Made by a program: the position numbers and the translations under genes. A stretch of 64,000 nucleotides of DNA from Bacillota bacterium (GTDB taxonomy: Bacteria; Bacillota; Sulfobacillia; Sulfobacillales; Sulfobacillaceae), in assembly GCA_026627065.1 (NCBI GenBank), contig JAPNUO010000001.1, positions 434,001 to 498,000 of the forward strand. Direction: 5' to 3'. Below the pieces are notes generated by a model. It did not search any database. It was not told where the DNA came from and saw only the letters and a list, made by a program, of their open reading frames with translations. Shown here in pieces: positions 42,257 through 52,765 of the stretch (position 1 is the stretch's first letter; each line of letters starts with the position of its first letter).

Positions 42257-43993
42257 CTACCATTTTACCGCCAGGTGCACCGCCTGCAACTGGCTCGCAT
42301 CCACGGGACTCGGAGCGTTCATCAAGGGATCCGTACCCCGGGCAGTCTTGGGGAAGGCAATGACGTCTCGAATGCTGTCGGCACCAGCCATAAGCATGAG
42401 CAACCGATCGAGGCCAAATGCGATGCCCCCGTGCGGTGGCGCCCCATATTGAAAGGCGTCGAGCAAAAAGCCAAATTTGTTTTGAATTTCTTCTTCGCTG
42501 AGGCCCAACACCTGAAACACCCGTGCCTGCAAGTCCGGCTGGTAAATTCGCAGCGAGCCGGACGCCAACTCGATGCCGTTCAGCACCACATCGTATGCCT
42601 GCGACCGCACAGAGGCCGGATCGCGCTCCAGTTTGTCCAAATCCTCAGGGTGCGGCATGGTAAACGGATGGTGAGCGGACACCAGCCGTCCTTCTTCTTC
42701 TGACCATTCGAACAGCGGAAAGTCGGTGACCCACAAAAACCGCCAGCCAGGTTCCATCCGCCCGGTCTGGCGTCCCACCAGAAGTCTGAGCTGTCCGGCC
42801 ACTTCATACGGACGCCAGCCATCGCCGGCCACAACCAGAAGCGTCCCGCCTGGCTTGAGACCGGCGGCTTCGGCTAAGGTGTCCAAACCGACTTCGCCCA
42901 GCCATTTGGCCGCAGAGGACCGCACGCCGGACGCCTCCCGCACAATCCAGACGAGCCCGCCCGCGCCCAATTGGCGAGCAGTCTCCGCCCAACCGTCAAG
43001 TTCTTTACGGGACGGTTGATAGTCGGCCAGCTGGACCCCCACCACATGCGGCGCGTCTCGCAACACCGGCCAGGACAGCCGCCGGGCTGCTTCGGTGAGC
43101 GTCAACAATGGCGGTCCGGCGCGCAGGTCCGGCTTATCCGATCCATAGCGCGTCATGGCTTCCGCCCAGCTCATCCGCGGAAAGGGGTCGAGGGTTACCC
43201 CCATAACTTCGCCGAAGAGCCGATGTAACATGGCCTCCATGAGGGACAAGATCGCATCTTGATCCATAAAGGACATTTCCACATCGATTTGCGTGAACTC
43301 CGGCTGTCGGTCTGCCCGCAAATCCTCATCGCGAAACACTTTGGCAATTTGATAGTAGCGGTCAATCCCGGCAACCATCAGGAGTTGCTTGAAGATCTGG
43401 GGACTTTGGGGCAACGCGTAAAAGTACCCCGGCTGCAACCGGCTGGGAACCAGGAAATCGCGCGCCCCTTCGGGCGTCGAGCGCGCCAAGGCCGGCGTCT
43501 CCACATCCAAAAAGCCGTGTTCGTGGAAAAACTGCCGCACGACCATCAGACTTTTGTCCCTCAACCAGAAATTTCGCATCAAGGCCGGTCTTCGCAAATC
43601 AAGGTACCGGTATTTCAGGCGCAAGAGCTCATCCACGTCTTCGGCCTCGACTATGCTGAAGGGCGGAGTTTTGGCACTGGACAAGAGCCAGACCTCCTGA
43701 GGCACAATTTCCACTCTCCCTGACGCCAGTTCAGGATTGACCATGCCTTCTGGCCGCGCGCGCACAGTGCCCCGCACCTGAACAACGTACTCCGCCCGAA
43801 CCCGATCCAATAACGCAAATCCCGCATCGCTGGGTTGCGACACCAGCTGGACCAGCCCGGTGCGATCCCTCAAATCCACAAAAAGCAATCCTCCATGGTC
43901 CCGCCGACGGTGAACCCACCCGGCCACTTGCACATCCTGTCCAATCAAACTTTCGTTGATTTCCGCCGCATAATGGGTGCGCCCTAGGTTCAT
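42257..43993 (-). CDS. aspS: Aspartyl-tRNA synthetase
   Basis: 578 residues. OB-fold anticodon domain (QVAGWVHRRRDHGGLLFVDL), class II motif 2 in FRDEDLRADRQPEFTQIDVE, the bacterial GAD insertion, and motif 3 in GGIAFGLDRLLMLMAGADSI. Long bacterial-type enzyme; whether it is discriminating or charges tRNA-Asn too cannot be told by eye. Start overlaps the hisS stop by 4 nt (ATGA), the usual hisS-aspS operon. Confidence 0.97.
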   Translation of the reverse strand: MNLGRTHYAAEINESLIGQDVQVAGWVHRRRDHGGLLFVDLRDRTGLVQLVSQPSDAGFALLDRVRAEYVVQVRGTVRARPEGMVNPELASGRVEIVPQEVWLLSSAKTPPFSIVEAEDVDELLRLKYRYLDLRRPALMRNFWLRDKSLMVVRQFFHEHGFLDVETPALARSTPEGARDFLVPSRLQPGYFYALPQSPQIFKQLLMVAGIDRYYQIAKVFRDEDLRADRQPEFTQIDVEMSFMDQDAILSLMEAMLHRLFGEVMGVTLDPFPRMSWAEAMTRYGSDKPDLRAGPPLLTLTEAARRLSWPVLRDAPHVVGVQLADYQPSRKELDGWAETARQLGAGGLVWIVREASGVRSSAAKWLGEVGLDTLAEAAGLKPGGTLLVVAGDGWRPYEVAGQLRLLVGRQTGRMEPGWRFLWVTDFPLFEWSEEEGRLVSAHHPFTMPHPEDLDKLERDPASVRSQAYDVVLNGIELASGSLRIYQPDLQARVFQVLGLSEEEIQNKFGFLLDAFQYGAPPHGGIAFGLDRLLMLMAGADSIRDVIAFPKTARGTDPLMNAPSPVDASQLQAVHLAVKW

Positions 43994-45252
43994 CCTCGGT
44001 CCTCCTGTATTTTGGTTCGTAGATAACTCAGAAGCTCATGGGTCCCGACGGTGGCTTGTTCCCCCCGGCTCAAGTCCCGCACCACAACCGCGCCTTGCTC
44101 CCATTCCCGGCCACCCACGATGACAGCCAGCCGGGCGCGCCGACCCGCATCCTTGAGCTGCGCCTTGAGCGAACGATCCAATAAGTCGGTGTCCGTCTCC
44201 AGCCCTTCGGCCCGCAACCTCTGCGCTAGCCGATAGCCGTCGCGCTCTGCCCCGGGAAGATGCGCCACATAGATCCTGAGCGTCACTGGCCGCGTCATCG
44301 GTTGAGGCAGCGCGGACAACAAACGTTCAATACCCATGCCGAACCCCACCGCCGGCACGGCCGGCCCATTAAGGCTGGCCGTCAGGCCATCGTAGCGCCC
44401 GCCCCCAAAGAGCGCGACTTGCGATCCAAGGCGCGGGTGTCCTACCTCAAAAACTGTGCGGGTGTAATAGTCCAGCCCGCGCACCAAATGACGATCGCGC
44501 ACGACCCGCCGTCCCGCCTCTTCGATGAGCGCCATCACCGCATGAATGTGGTCACGGCACGCGTTACACCAAAAGCTTTCGACATCAGGTGCGCTTTCCC
44601 GAATGGCCACGTCCACCTTGCAATCCAGCAGGCGCAAAGGGTTTTGATGCAAACGCGCCTGGCAGTCGTCGCATAACTGGGCTTCGCGTTCGCTGAAGTA
44701 TTCGATTAAGGCTTGGCGGTACTGCGGACGGCAATCTGCACAGCCAATCGAATTGATTCGCGCCTCAGGCTGAGTCAACCCGGCCGCATCCACCACACTC
44801 AGCGCCAGCAGGATCACTTCCGCATCGGCCAACGGCGAATGGGATCCGTACAGTTCCGCGCCAAACTGCGTATGCTGCCGAAATCGGCCCGCTTCCGGAC
44901 GTTCACGCCGAAACATGGGGCCAAAATAACAAAGGCGCACCGGCTCCTCGCGATCTCCCAAGCCATGTTGGAGAAAGGCTCGCGCCACCGCCGCAGTGCC
45001 CTCGGGTCTAAGGGTCAGATCGTCCCCGCTGCAATCGACAAAGCGATAACGCTCGTGTTGGACGATGTCGGTTGCTTCTCCCAAGCGCAAAAACACACCA
45101 CTTTTTTCGAGAATGGGCGTCTCGATCAACTCATAGCCGTACCGCCTAGCCCAGCTTAGAGTCAGCTCGCGCATCTGTTCCATCTGCCAAGAATCCGGCC
45201 ACAACACATCGCGAGTGCCCCGGGCTGTTTGAAACGCTTCCCCCGCCACGAC
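43990..45252 (-). CDS. hisS: Histidyl-tRNA synthetase
   Basis: 420 residues from a GTG preceded by GAGAGGTG; an upstream in-frame start would overlap dtd. Motif 2 in FRRERPEAGRFRQHTQFGAE, histidine loop RDRHLVRGLDYYTRTVFEV, and motif 3 in AVGFGMGIERLLSAL; C-terminal anticodon domain (IYVAHLPGAERDGYRLAQRL). An insertion with Cys pairs (GCADCRPQ, LCDDCQARL, CNACRDH) suggests a structural zinc, seen in some Firmicutes. Complete. Confidence 0.95.
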   Translation of the reverse strand, partial: VVAGEAFQTARGTRDVLWPDSWQMEQMRELTLSWARRYGYELIETPILEKSGVFLRLGEATDIVQHERYRFVDCSGDDLTLRPEGTAAVARAFLQHGLGDREEPVRLCYFGPMFRRERPEAGRFRQHTQFGAELYGSHSPLADAEVILLALSVVDAAGLTQPEARINSIGCADCRPQYRQALIEYFSEREAQLCDDCQARLHQNPLRLLDCKVDVAIRESAPDVESFWCNACRDHIHAVMALIEEAGRRVVRDRHLVRGLDYYTRTVFEVGHPRLGSQVALFGGGRYDGLTASLNGPAVPAVGFGMGIERLLSALPQPMTRPVTLRIYVAHLPGAERDGYRLAQRLRAEGLETDTDLLDRSLKAQLKDAGRRARLAVIVGGREWEQGAVVVRDLSRGEQATVGTHELLSYLRTKIQEDRG

Positions 45253-45253
45253 A

Positions 45254-45700
45254 TCACCTCTCCCTGCTCTCAATCAGGAGAGTCACCGGCCCATCATTGG
45301 TCAGGTGAACCTCCATGTGAGCCCCAAATTCTCCCGTCTCGACCCGAAGCCCCTGGTCCCGCAGACAGGTAATAAAGAATTCATAGAGCGGCTGAGCTTT
45401 GGCTGCGGGGGCCGCCTCCGCAAAATCCGGACGGAGTCCCCGTCGCACACGGCCATATAGGGTAAATTGCGAGACCACCAACACCGCGCCTCCGACGTCT
45501 CGGAGCGACCGGCTCATTTTGCCGTCGGCGTCCCCAAAAATGCGCAACCCAGCCACCTTTTGGGCCAGCCACGCCGCATCGTCCTCCTTGTCGTCCTGAG
45601 CTACGCCCAAAAGCACCAAAAGGCCATGCCCGATGTGGCCGACGCGCCTGCCTTCAATCCAGACTTGGGCGGTGGAGACCCGCTGAATCAACGCCCGCAC
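45254..45700 (-). CDS. dtd: D-aminoacyl-tRNA deacylase
   Basis: Hydrolyses D-amino acids from tRNA. 148 residues with [19 protein letters not shown] (active-site SQFTLY) and the cis Gly-Pro motif near the end ([13 protein letters not shown]). GTG start shares a base with the relA stop (TAG/GTG). The relA-dtd-hisS-aspS order is typical for Firmicutes. Confidence 0.96.
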   Translation of the reverse strand: MRALIQRVSTAQVWIEGRRVGHIGHGLLVLLGVAQDDKEDDAAWLAQKVAGLRIFGDADGKMSRSLRDVGGAVLVVSQFTLYGRVRRGLRPDFAEAAPAAKAQPLYEFFITCLRDQGLRVETGEFGAHMEVHLTNDGPVTLLIESRER

Positions 45701-47856
45701 TAGACTCGCTCCCGGCTGACCCGATCAACTCGCTGCACATAGGGGAGGCTTTCCAACCGGCTAATCAAATGCGTCAACTGAGCCAGATTTCGAACTTCCA
45801 AGTGCACGTCCACCATTGCCGTCTTGTCGCGAAACCCGCGCGCGCGTGCTGAAATAATGTTCGAATCCGCCACCACATTTGCGACGTCAGCCAAAAGGCC
45901 TGGGCGGTCCCACGCGTGCACGCGCAACTCCACGGGATGGGGCGACAGCTCTGCCTCCTCTACGTCCCAGCTGACTTCCACTAAACGCTCAGGGTCCTTG
46001 GTCAGTTCTTTTTCGTTGGGGCACCCGAGCCGATGCACTGAGACGCCGCGCCCACGGGTTAAATAGCCAATAATGGGATCGCCAGGAACCGGCTGGCAAC
46101 AACGAGCCAAGCGAGTCAGCATCCGAGACTGCCCCCTGACTAACACTTCTGAACCGCGCGGTGCCGCCGGGCCGCGCTTTCTCGGCGTAAGCTCCGTCAG
46201 CTTCGCTTCGCGCACATCTTGCTGCAATTGTTCGCGAATGCGCCCCATCAGCACGGGAAGGCTCGCATTTCCTTCGCTGAGCGCCACAGCCACATCGTCC
46301 AAGGTACCTAACCCGATCTTCCGCACAATCTCGCCGAGTCGCTCCTGAGACAGCTGCAGTCCTTGACGCTTCAGTTCCCGTTCCAGCAATTCCATGCCGC
46401 GGGCGACATGTTCGTGACGACGCTCTCGCCGAAGCCATTGGCGGATGCGGGTCTTGGCTTGCGACGTTCGCACGATGGAAAGCCAATCAATACTGGGCCC
46501 CGGCGACTTTCGGTTGACCAGTATTTCCACAATGTCTCCGCTCTCAAGCGGTGTCGTCAGCGGCACGATGCGGCCGTTTACCTTCGCCCCCACGCAATGA
46601 TTGCCGACATCGGTGTGGATACGGTAAGCAAAATCGATGGGCGTCGCGCCGCTAGGCAGATCAATGACATCCCCTTTCGGGGTAAACACGAACACTTCAT
46701 CGGAAAACAAATCGACCTTCAAGGTTTCCATAAACTCCGAGGCGTCGCGCATGTCACGCTGCCACTCCAGCAGTTGTCTCAGCCAAGAGAGTTTCTGCTC
46801 AAAGTCGCGGTCGCCCTTCCCCCCTTCTTTGTACCGCCAGTGCGCGGCAATTCCATACTCTGCCGTGTGATGCATTTCAAAGGTGCGAATTTGCACCTCC
46901 AGCGGCTCCCCGCTAGGTCCAATCACCGTGGTGTGCAGACTCTGATAGAGGTTGGATTTCGGCATGGCGATGTAATCCTTGAAGCGGCCAGGAACCGGTT
47001 TCCAGAGCGAATGCACCAGACCAAGCACCGCATAACAATCTTTCACCGATTCCACCAGGATGCGCACGGCGACCAGGTCGTAAATTTCGGCAAAATTCTT
47101 GCCTTGCTTGGTCATCTTCTGGTAAATGCTGTAGAGATGCTTGGCCCGTCCCGACACTTCGCTGACCATGCCTGCGGCCTGAAGCCGCGCCCGAAGCTCG
47201 GCTATGACAGCTTCGACTGCCGCTTCGCGCTCTTGCCGCTTTTTTGCGACCAACTCCTTCATTTCCTGGAAGGCGACCGGATTCAGGTGCTGAAACGCAA
47301 GGTCCTCCAATTCCCATTTAATGCGAAAGATCCCTAGCCGGTGAGCCAACGGCGCATAAATCTCCATCGTTTCTTTGGCAATCCGCTGGACCCGGTCAGC
47401 CGTGAGGTGCTTCAAGGTTCGCATATTATGAAGTCGGTCGGCCAGCTTGATCAAAATGACGCGAATGTCCTTGGCCATCGCCAAAAACATTTTCCGAAGG
47501 TTCTCCGCCTGTTCTTCCTCGCGAGTACGCACCTCCAGGCGATCGAGCTTGGTCACCCCGTCCACTAGCTGCGCCACTTCTGATCCAAAGCGGGCCTCAA
47601 TGTCGCCTAACGTGTAGTCTGTGTCTTCCACCACGTCGTGCAACAATGCGGCCACAATCGTCGGCGCATCCATCTTCAAGTCTGCCAGAATGGTCGCGAC
47701 GGCTAACGGGTGCGCTACATAAGGATCTCCGGAGGCGCGGCTTTGACCACGGTGAGCTTCCTCAGCGAAATGAAGCGCCTGCAATATTTGCTCAGCTTCC
47801 GGAGAATGCGGGCGGAAACCAAACTGCTCGACAAGCTCCACCCCGGTCACACCCAT
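45700..47856 (-). CDS. relA: Bifunctional (p)ppGpp synthetase/hydrolase RelA/SpoT
   Basis: 718 residues from ATG 47856, with GGGGGCGG before it; an earlier GTG at 47874 would overlap apt. Domains in order: HD hydrolase ([28 protein letters not shown]), synthetase ([38 protein letters not shown]), TGS ([20 protein letters not shown]), zinc-finger/helical part with [20 protein letters not shown], and C-terminal ACT ([20 protein letters not shown]). Both HD and synthetase motifs look intact, so it is a Rel-type bifunctional enzyme. Confidence 0.97.
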   Translation of the reverse strand: MGVTGVELVEQFGFRPHSPEAEQILQALHFAEEAHRGQSRASGDPYVAHPLAVATILADLKMDAPTIVAALLHDVVEDTDYTLGDIEARFGSEVAQLVDGVTKLDRLEVRTREEEQAENLRKMFLAMAKDIRVILIKLADRLHNMRTLKHLTADRVQRIAKETMEIYAPLAHRLGIFRIKWELEDLAFQHLNPVAFQEMKELVAKKRQEREAAVEAVIAELRARLQAAGMVSEVSGRAKHLYSIYQKMTKQGKNFAEIYDLVAVRILVESVKDCYAVLGLVHSLWKPVPGRFKDYIAMPKSNLYQSLHTTVIGPSGEPLEVQIRTFEMHHTAEYGIAAHWRYKEGGKGDRDFEQKLSWLRQLLEWQRDMRDASEFMETLKVDLFSDEVFVFTPKGDVIDLPSGATPIDFAYRIHTDVGNHCVGAKVNGRIVPLTTPLESGDIVEILVNRKSPGPSIDWLSIVRTSQAKTRIRQWLRRERRHEHVARGMELLERELKRQGLQLSQERLGEIVRKIGLGTLDDVAVALSEGNASLPVLMGRIREQLQQDVREAKLTELTPRKRGPAAPRGSEVLVRGQSRMLTRLARCCQPVPGDPIIGYLTRGRGVSVHRLGCPNEKELTKDPERLVEVSWDVEEAELSPHPVELRVHAWDRPGLLADVANVVADSNIISARARGFRDKTAMVDVHLEVRNLAQLTHLISRLESLPYVQRVDRVSRERV

Positions 47857-47866
47857 CCGCCCCCTT

Positions 47867-48385
47867 TTATACACGCTTCAGCGACAACACTGGCACCGAA
47901 TACGATTCCAGTCGGCACCGACCGTCGAGTGATGCTAACTCAAGGAGAAAGAGAAAACCGGCTACCTCAGCGCCCAAGAGCCCGGCAAGGCGCGCACAGG
48001 CGGCCACCGTGCCACCGGTGGCCAGCACATCGTCGACAATAACAACCCGGCGCCCCTTCAGCCGATCCGTCACTTCGACTTCGAGCTGATTTTCTCCATA
48101 TTCTAACGTATACTTTTCCTGAAATACAGGGTCGGGCAATTTGCCGGCTTTTCTCACAGGCACCACGCCGGCACCCATGCGATCGGCCAAGGGGGCGGCC
48201 AGCAAAAATCCTCGCGCTTCCGGCGCCATAAAGACATCAGGAGACAAAGGCCGCGCGGCCGCTTCCAGCTCGTCTAACAATCCCCGCCAAGCCTCCGGGA
48301 CCATCATAATGGGAATCATGTCGCGAAATAGCACGCCCGGCATCGGAAAGTCCGGAATTTCTCGCAAATAGTCAATCCAGTCCAT
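47867..48385 (-). CDS. apt: Adenine phosphoribosyltransferase
   Basis: Salvages adenine to AMP with PRPP. 172 residues: IPDFPMPGVLFRDMIPIM start, adenine loop in APEARGFLLAAPLADRMGAG, and the PRPP motif VVIVDDVLATGGTVAACARL. ATG with AAGGAG upstream. Sits before relA, as in Bacillus, where it helps supply purine nucleotides used for (p)ppGpp. Confidence 0.96.
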   Translation of the reverse strand: MDWIDYLREIPDFPMPGVLFRDMIPIMMVPEAWRGLLDELEAAARPLSPDVFMAPEARGFLLAAPLADRMGAGVVPVRKAGKLPDPVFQEKYTLEYGENQLEVEVTDRLKGRRVVIVDDVLATGGTVAACARLAGLLGAEVAGFLFLLELASLDGRCRLESYSVPVLSLKRV

Positions 48386-48875
48386 GTCCAGCTCCTTTTT
48401 GGTCCTCGCGGGAACACACCGCCTTGGGCCCGCATGCCTTCAACTCCCGCCACGCGGTATGTCCGGACTACGGAATGTCAAGAATCCAGCGTACCGCGCC
48501 GCCACCCCTGTCCGAGGAGACACTCCCTGTCTCGAGAGACCCCTGACCTAGGTCGCCCAGCCTTCGGTTCCTCAGTCATTGCGCACAGCCGGGGCCCTCG
48601 GCCACAATGTTTGCGTTCGCGCATTCGAAACCGCAGAGCAGGCCTTGGCTCTGCGTTTTGCCAGAGGACTTGCCCAGCCCGCGAGGCACGAGAGGCTCGG
48701 CCCGCCACGAACGCCGTGGCATCAATAACCCTGACGCCGCTATACGCCGCGCCATCACAACGGGGGAGGGTCTCCCTGCCTCGCCGTGAGACACGCTCCG
48801 GCGGCCAGAGGGCTTCGGTTTGGGGCGCCGCCGGGTCTCTTGCATATGGCCGCGTTTCGCCATTGCCGCGATATC
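48386..48875. other. No gene recognised (about 490 bases)
   Basis: Between the apt start and the CDF transporter stop. It should contain the apt-relA promoter on the minus strand. Frames here are GC-driven and conflict on both strands; no domain, RNA or repeat recognised. Confidence 0.4.
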
Positions 48876-49757
48876 TCATGGGCCACGATCCTCAGCGCAG
48901 GGGTTGACGTGAACGGTCACCCCTGTAACGCGATCCTCTTGCGTTAACACGTCCTCGACGCGATGGGCAATCGCATGCGCCTCTAATAAGCTTAAATGGC
49001 GATTGACTTCAATCTCCAAATCTACAAACACCTTCGGGCCGGCAAGCCGCGTCCGCAATGACGAGATAGCGAGCACCCCGGGGGTCCCTGACACCAGCGC
49101 ACGGATTTTGGCTTCCGTTTCGGCATCCGCCGCCGGATCCATGAGGTCAGACGCCGCGGTTCGAAAGACCTCCACCCCGCCCCACATGACAAGCAGCGCC
49201 ACCATCAGCGCCGCCACGCTGTCGCCCGCCTGAATGCCCAGGCGCGACGCCAGGATGCCCAAGCTAGCCACGAGCGATGACAATGCATCCATGGCGTTGT
49301 CCACTGCTCCCGCCAACACTGCGTGGGAGCGCGTGCGGCGACTGACGCGGTACTGATTCACCGCCATGACGGCTTTAGGCACCATCGCTGCCAGCGCCAC
49401 CCACAACGTCAACCATGAGGGCGGCGGGCCAGGCCGCCTGAGTCCGCCAATCGCCGCATTAGCGACCTCGAGCCCCGCCAGCAACAAGCACACCGATACG
49501 ACCTTTTGACTGATCGCCTCGGCTTTCGCATGCCCATAATGGTGGCCTGCATCTGGCGGCTTTCCCGCCACAGCCAAGCCCACGATGACCGCCACCGATG
49601 AAAACACGTCCGCCCCGCTGTGTAGTCCGTCGGCAATGAGCGCTTCGGAACGTCCCACAATACCGACGATTAACTTCGCGACCATCAATAGGACGTTAAA
49701 CACCAAGTTGGTCCGCGCTGCGGCACGGTTTTCTCGGTCATAGCTCGGCTCGAGCAC
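48876..49757 (-). CDS. Cation diffusion facilitator transporter
   Basis: Membrane antiporter exporting Zn, Fe, Mn or similar divalent metals against protons. 293 residues from a GTG 9 nt after GGAGG (an alternative GTG lies 12 nt upstream). Six membrane segments; metal site A residues in ALIADGLHSGADVFSSVAVI (HSxxD) and the second pair in MDALSSLVASLG (N/D type). PDAGHHYGHAKAEAISQKVV precedes TM3, and a C-terminal cytosolic metal-binding domain follows (FVDLEIEVNRHLSLLEAHAI). Metal not predictable. Confidence 0.92.
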   Translation of the reverse strand: MLEPSYDRENRAAARTNLVFNVLLMVAKLIVGIVGRSEALIADGLHSGADVFSSVAVIVGLAVAGKPPDAGHHYGHAKAEAISQKVVSVCLLLAGLEVANAAIGGLRRPGPPPSWLTLWVALAAMVPKAVMAVNQYRVSRRTRSHAVLAGAVDNAMDALSSLVASLGILASRLGIQAGDSVAALMVALLVMWGGVEVFRTAASDLMDPAADAETEAKIRALVSGTPGVLAISSLRTRLAGPKVFVDLEIEVNRHLSLLEAHAIAHRVEDVLTQEDRVTGVTVHVNPCAEDRGP

Positions 49758-49840
49758 AGAGGATGGCACCTCCGCTTTATTCTAACAAACCGGACTATGC
49801 CGAAGGGAGCAAGCCTGCGCGCCTCGAGGCCACAGCCAAT

Positions 49841-50743
49841 TCAATCTGCGCGCGCTGGCCGCACCATCTGGCGCCGACGCGCATCGTCGCGCTTGCGCCA
49901 GAGGATCCACACCGGACTGGCAATAAAAATGGACGAGTACGTTCCCAAGAAGACCCCGATGAGCATTGTCGCGGAGAAATCGCGTATGGAGGCGCCGCCG
50001 AAGATCAATAGCGCTGCCAATGCAATGAGCACGGTGCTCGAGGTGTTGATCGAACGGACGAGCACCTGATTTAAACTCCGGTTGACCACATCTTCCAGAG
50101 GCTCATTCTTCCGCTGCTTGTGCAAATTTTCCCGTATGCGGTCAAAGATGATGATGGTATCGTTCACTGAATACCCAAAAATCGTCAACACGGCCATAAT
50201 GAAATATTCGGTCAAGGTAATGTGGATGAGGGCAATGAGTCCCACCGTGATGATGACGTCGTGCAACAAGGCGATAATTGCAGCCAGCGCAAACCGAAAC
50301 TCAAAACGAATGGTGATGTAGGTAATAATTGCCACTGTGGCGATGATGACCGCCAGCAGCGCAGTGCGTTCGGTCTGCTTTCCAATGATGGACGACACGC
50401 GGCTGGTGGAAATTTCCTGATAAGGGGCCACCCGGTGAAACTGGCTCAACAGCGTGTCTCTTAATTGCTCGCTGATGGTAGGCGTGGTAATGAGCACCTG
50501 TCGCTGTCCCTGCCCCACGTACACCACCGTACTCTGATTCAAATGATGAGCGTCCAACACACGGCGCACCGCCACGGTTGTTACCGGACGATCAAACTTC
50601 AAATCCATTTGGCTGCCGCCCGTAAAGTCAATCCCGTAATTCAACCCGCGCACAAAGATGCCAAACAGGGCAATGAGCAGAAAGGCCCCAGACAGGGTGA
50701 ACCAGAGTTTCCAGTGTTTGATAAAATTCAAACGAAATGTCAT
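49841..50743 (-). CDS. secF: Protein-export membrane protein SecF
   Basis: 300 residues, six membrane helices with one periplasmic loop. Signatures: RGLNYGIDFTGGSQMDLKFD, AVLTIFGYSVNDTIIIFDRI, RENLHKQRKNEPLEDVVNRS, RSINTSSTVLIALAALLIFGG. Uses proton motive force with SecD to complete protein translocation. Starts 9 nt after secD. Complete; separate SecD and SecF rather than the fused Bacillus form. Confidence 0.96.
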   Translation of the reverse strand: MTFRLNFIKHWKLWFTLSGAFLLIALFGIFVRGLNYGIDFTGGSQMDLKFDRPVTTVAVRRVLDAHHLNQSTVVYVGQGQRQVLITTPTISEQLRDTLLSQFHRVAPYQEISTSRVSSIIGKQTERTALLAVIIATVAIITYITIRFEFRFALAAIIALLHDVIITVGLIALIHITLTEYFIMAVLTIFGYSVNDTIIIFDRIRENLHKQRKNEPLEDVVNRSLNQVLVRSINTSSTVLIALAALLIFGGASIRDFSATMLIGVFLGTYSSIFIASPVWILWRKRDDARRRQMVRPARAD

Positions 50744-50752
50744 CGGGTCCCC

Positions 50753-51964
50753 CTATCCCACAAAGACCGCGCGCACGCGCGCCCATCCAGCGTCCGCCGC
50801 TAACCGAATGAACTGCCGTGTGAGCACCACTGCCGTAAAGAGCGAGATCACGATCCCAATCATCAATGTCAGCGCAAATCCCTTGACACTACCGCTCCCC
50901 AAAAAGAACAGGATAATGGCCGAAATAAAGGTGGTGGCGTTGGAGTCCAGAATGGCCCGAATGGCATTGCGAAATCCCGCCTCAATGGCGGCCCGCGGCG
51001 TTTTGCCGTTGACAATTTCTTCCCGGACGCGGGAAAAAATAATGACGTTGGCATCCACCGCCATGCCCATGGACAAAATCATGCCGGCAATTCCTGGGAT
51101 GGTGATGGTAGCATGAATCGCCCACAGTGCGCCAATCAGCAAAAACGCATAAACCCCGAGCGCCAAATCGGCAAAAAATCCCGCCAGACGGTACCAAAAC
51201 ACCATGAAGAGTGCAATCAGGACGATAGCGATGGCTGCCGCTCGCTTGGAGGCCACAATGGATTGATGCCCTAGCGTGGCGCTAATAGTTTCGACGCTCA
51301 AAATCTTGAGTTTCACCGGCAAGGCCCCTGACTGCAATAACAAAGCGGTCTTTTGAGCCTGCGCCAAACTTGTGAATCCACCTTCCAGCACCGCCTTGCC
51401 ATTGGGAATGACGCTGTCCACGACTGGCGCCTCCAAAAGCTTGCCGTCCAAGTAAATAGGCAAGGTCTGGTGAAGGTACTTCGTGGTGGCCTCTCGAAAC
51501 AACGTGGTACCTTTGCTGTTAAACGTCAAGTCCACCACGTAGCTGCCGTTTTGAATCGCCCCGACTGCCCCCGATAGATCGGCCCCCGTCAGCAGAACTT
51601 TTCCTTTCGGACTCTTAATCTGCAAAAGAGCAGTTTGCCCGAGGTAGCGCAAGGCTGCTTCGGGATTCTTCACTCCCGCCAGGTCCACGGTAATGCGGTT
51701 CGATCCCACCTCTTGAATGACCGGTTCACTCACGCCCAATTTATTGACCCGATATGACAAGATCTCCATGGCCTTGGCCATAGCATTAGCGTTCACGGGC
51801 GCCCCCGGCGTAGGTTCCGCTTGATAGGTAGCGGTCACCCCGCCGCGCAGATCCAGACCGTACTGAAGATGGCTGGTAATCGGATTAATCACCGAAAAGT
51901 AGCCGCCGGCTACTATCAATACCGCGACCAGCGCAAACAGGATCAGCATGCTGCGTTGGCGCAT
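50753..51964 (-). CDS. secD: Protein-export membrane protein SecD
   Basis: 403 residues. SecD signatures: LQYGLDLRGGVTATYQAEPT near the N-terminus, YRVNKLGVSEPVIQEVGSNR, IPGIAGMILSMGMAVDANVI, RVREEIVNGKTPRAAIEAGF. Short periplasmic P1 domain relative to E. coli (615 residues), as in many Firmicutes. Strong promoter upstream (51994-52023). Operon secD-secF. Confidence 0.96.
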   Translation of the reverse strand: MRQRSMLILFALVAVLIVAGGYFSVINPITSHLQYGLDLRGGVTATYQAEPTPGAPVNANAMAKAMEILSYRVNKLGVSEPVIQEVGSNRITVDLAGVKNPEAALRYLGQTALLQIKSPKGKVLLTGADLSGAVGAIQNGSYVVDLTFNSKGTTLFREATTKYLHQTLPIYLDGKLLEAPVVDSVIPNGKAVLEGGFTSLAQAQKTALLLQSGALPVKLKILSVETISATLGHQSIVASKRAAAIAIVLIALFMVFWYRLAGFFADLALGVYAFLLIGALWAIHATITIPGIAGMILSMGMAVDANVIIFSRVREEIVNGKTPRAAIEAGFRNAIRAILDSNATTFISAIILFFLGSGSVKGFALTLMIGIVISLFTAVVLTRQFIRLAADAGWARVRAVFVG

Positions 51965-51993
51965 TAGCTCGCCTCCCGTCCCAAAATCGACTC

Positions 51994-52023
51994 ATTATAA
52001 ACTGCTGGCGAAAATGCTGTCAA
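51994..52023 (-). promoter_or_regulatory. Promoter of secDF
   Basis: TTGACA (52023-52018) and TATAAT (51999-51994) on the minus strand, spacer 18 nt, both perfect consensus hexamers; the secD start codon lies about 30 nt downstream with GGGAGG before it. Confidence 0.85.
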
Positions 52024-52249
52024 ACCATCTCGGGCTGTAGGAGCGTGCCTCATCACTGTGATCACATGGCGCAACGCCGACGGGGGGCATTGCGGACGGT
52101 GCGGGTGATGAGCCCACAACTGCGTCCAGCGGCCCACCAATGCCGGGCCCCCAGCGCGGCTACGCTTGCGGCCCCGCCCGACGCTATCGCAGGTCGTCCG
52201 GTACCCCCGGTACCCGCCCCGGCTGGTCGACGATCTCAGAAGGAGAAGG

Positions 52250-52293
52250 GGATTCCCCGAATTTTCGTCGCCGAATTTATTGACTGAAGTCCA
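52250..52293 (+). repeat. IS3-type right-end remnant (copy 1)
   Basis: The 40-odd bases ending at AAGTCCA (CCCCGAATTTTCGTCG followed by CGAATTTATTGAC) are nearly identical to 60296-60338 after the IS3 OrfB relic. This is therefore the terminal segment of the same IS family, left behind after decay, directly abutting the PLD-like relic. The missing transposase body lies nowhere near. Confidence 0.7.
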
Positions 52294-52707
52294 CCTTGCT
52301 GCTTTACGACAGGCCGGGGATCGGGGCGTCCCGATTCATGTGATGTTAGCCCCGAATCCGTATGGGGATACCGAAGCCGTCCCGGCCGAACGACAGGCCT
52401 TGGCCGCCATCCCCAATTGTACCGTACGGAATGCTCCGCCCCGATTCGACGCGGCCTACGCCTATGATCACGCCAAGTACCTCATCATCAACCCGGGCAG
52501 GTCACGACCCTCATCGGTACTCCGAATTTCACCGACAGCGCCTTGGACGGCGGCAATCTCGAAGCCGCCCTGGTCACCGGCGCGCCGGCTCAAGCCGCCG
52601 CGTCGCCCCAGGCGATCACCCTCCGCCAATGGCCGTGGTTGCTGGACGGCTTGCCGCGGGAACAGCCGACCGCGTATCGCTCCCTCCGGCCCCGCCAGAT
52701 TGTCTGA
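52285..52707 (+). pseudogene. PLD-family phosphodiesterase/nuclease relic
   Basis: The C-terminal PLD half is visible: EVHLAALRQAGDRGVPIHVM, the HKD-type motif AYDHAKYLIINPG, and, after a -1/+2 frame change near 52497, TLIGTPNFTDSALDGGNLEA. The 5' half is replaced by an IS3 end, and the frame is broken, so the protein is dead. PLD proteins of this sort include nucleases and defence effectors; too little remains to decide. Confidence 0.7.
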
Positions 52708-52765
52708 AAAATACCATGTTCGCTGGAGCCAGGAATTCCGGGGCGGCGTGTCGAATCTGTCTCCG

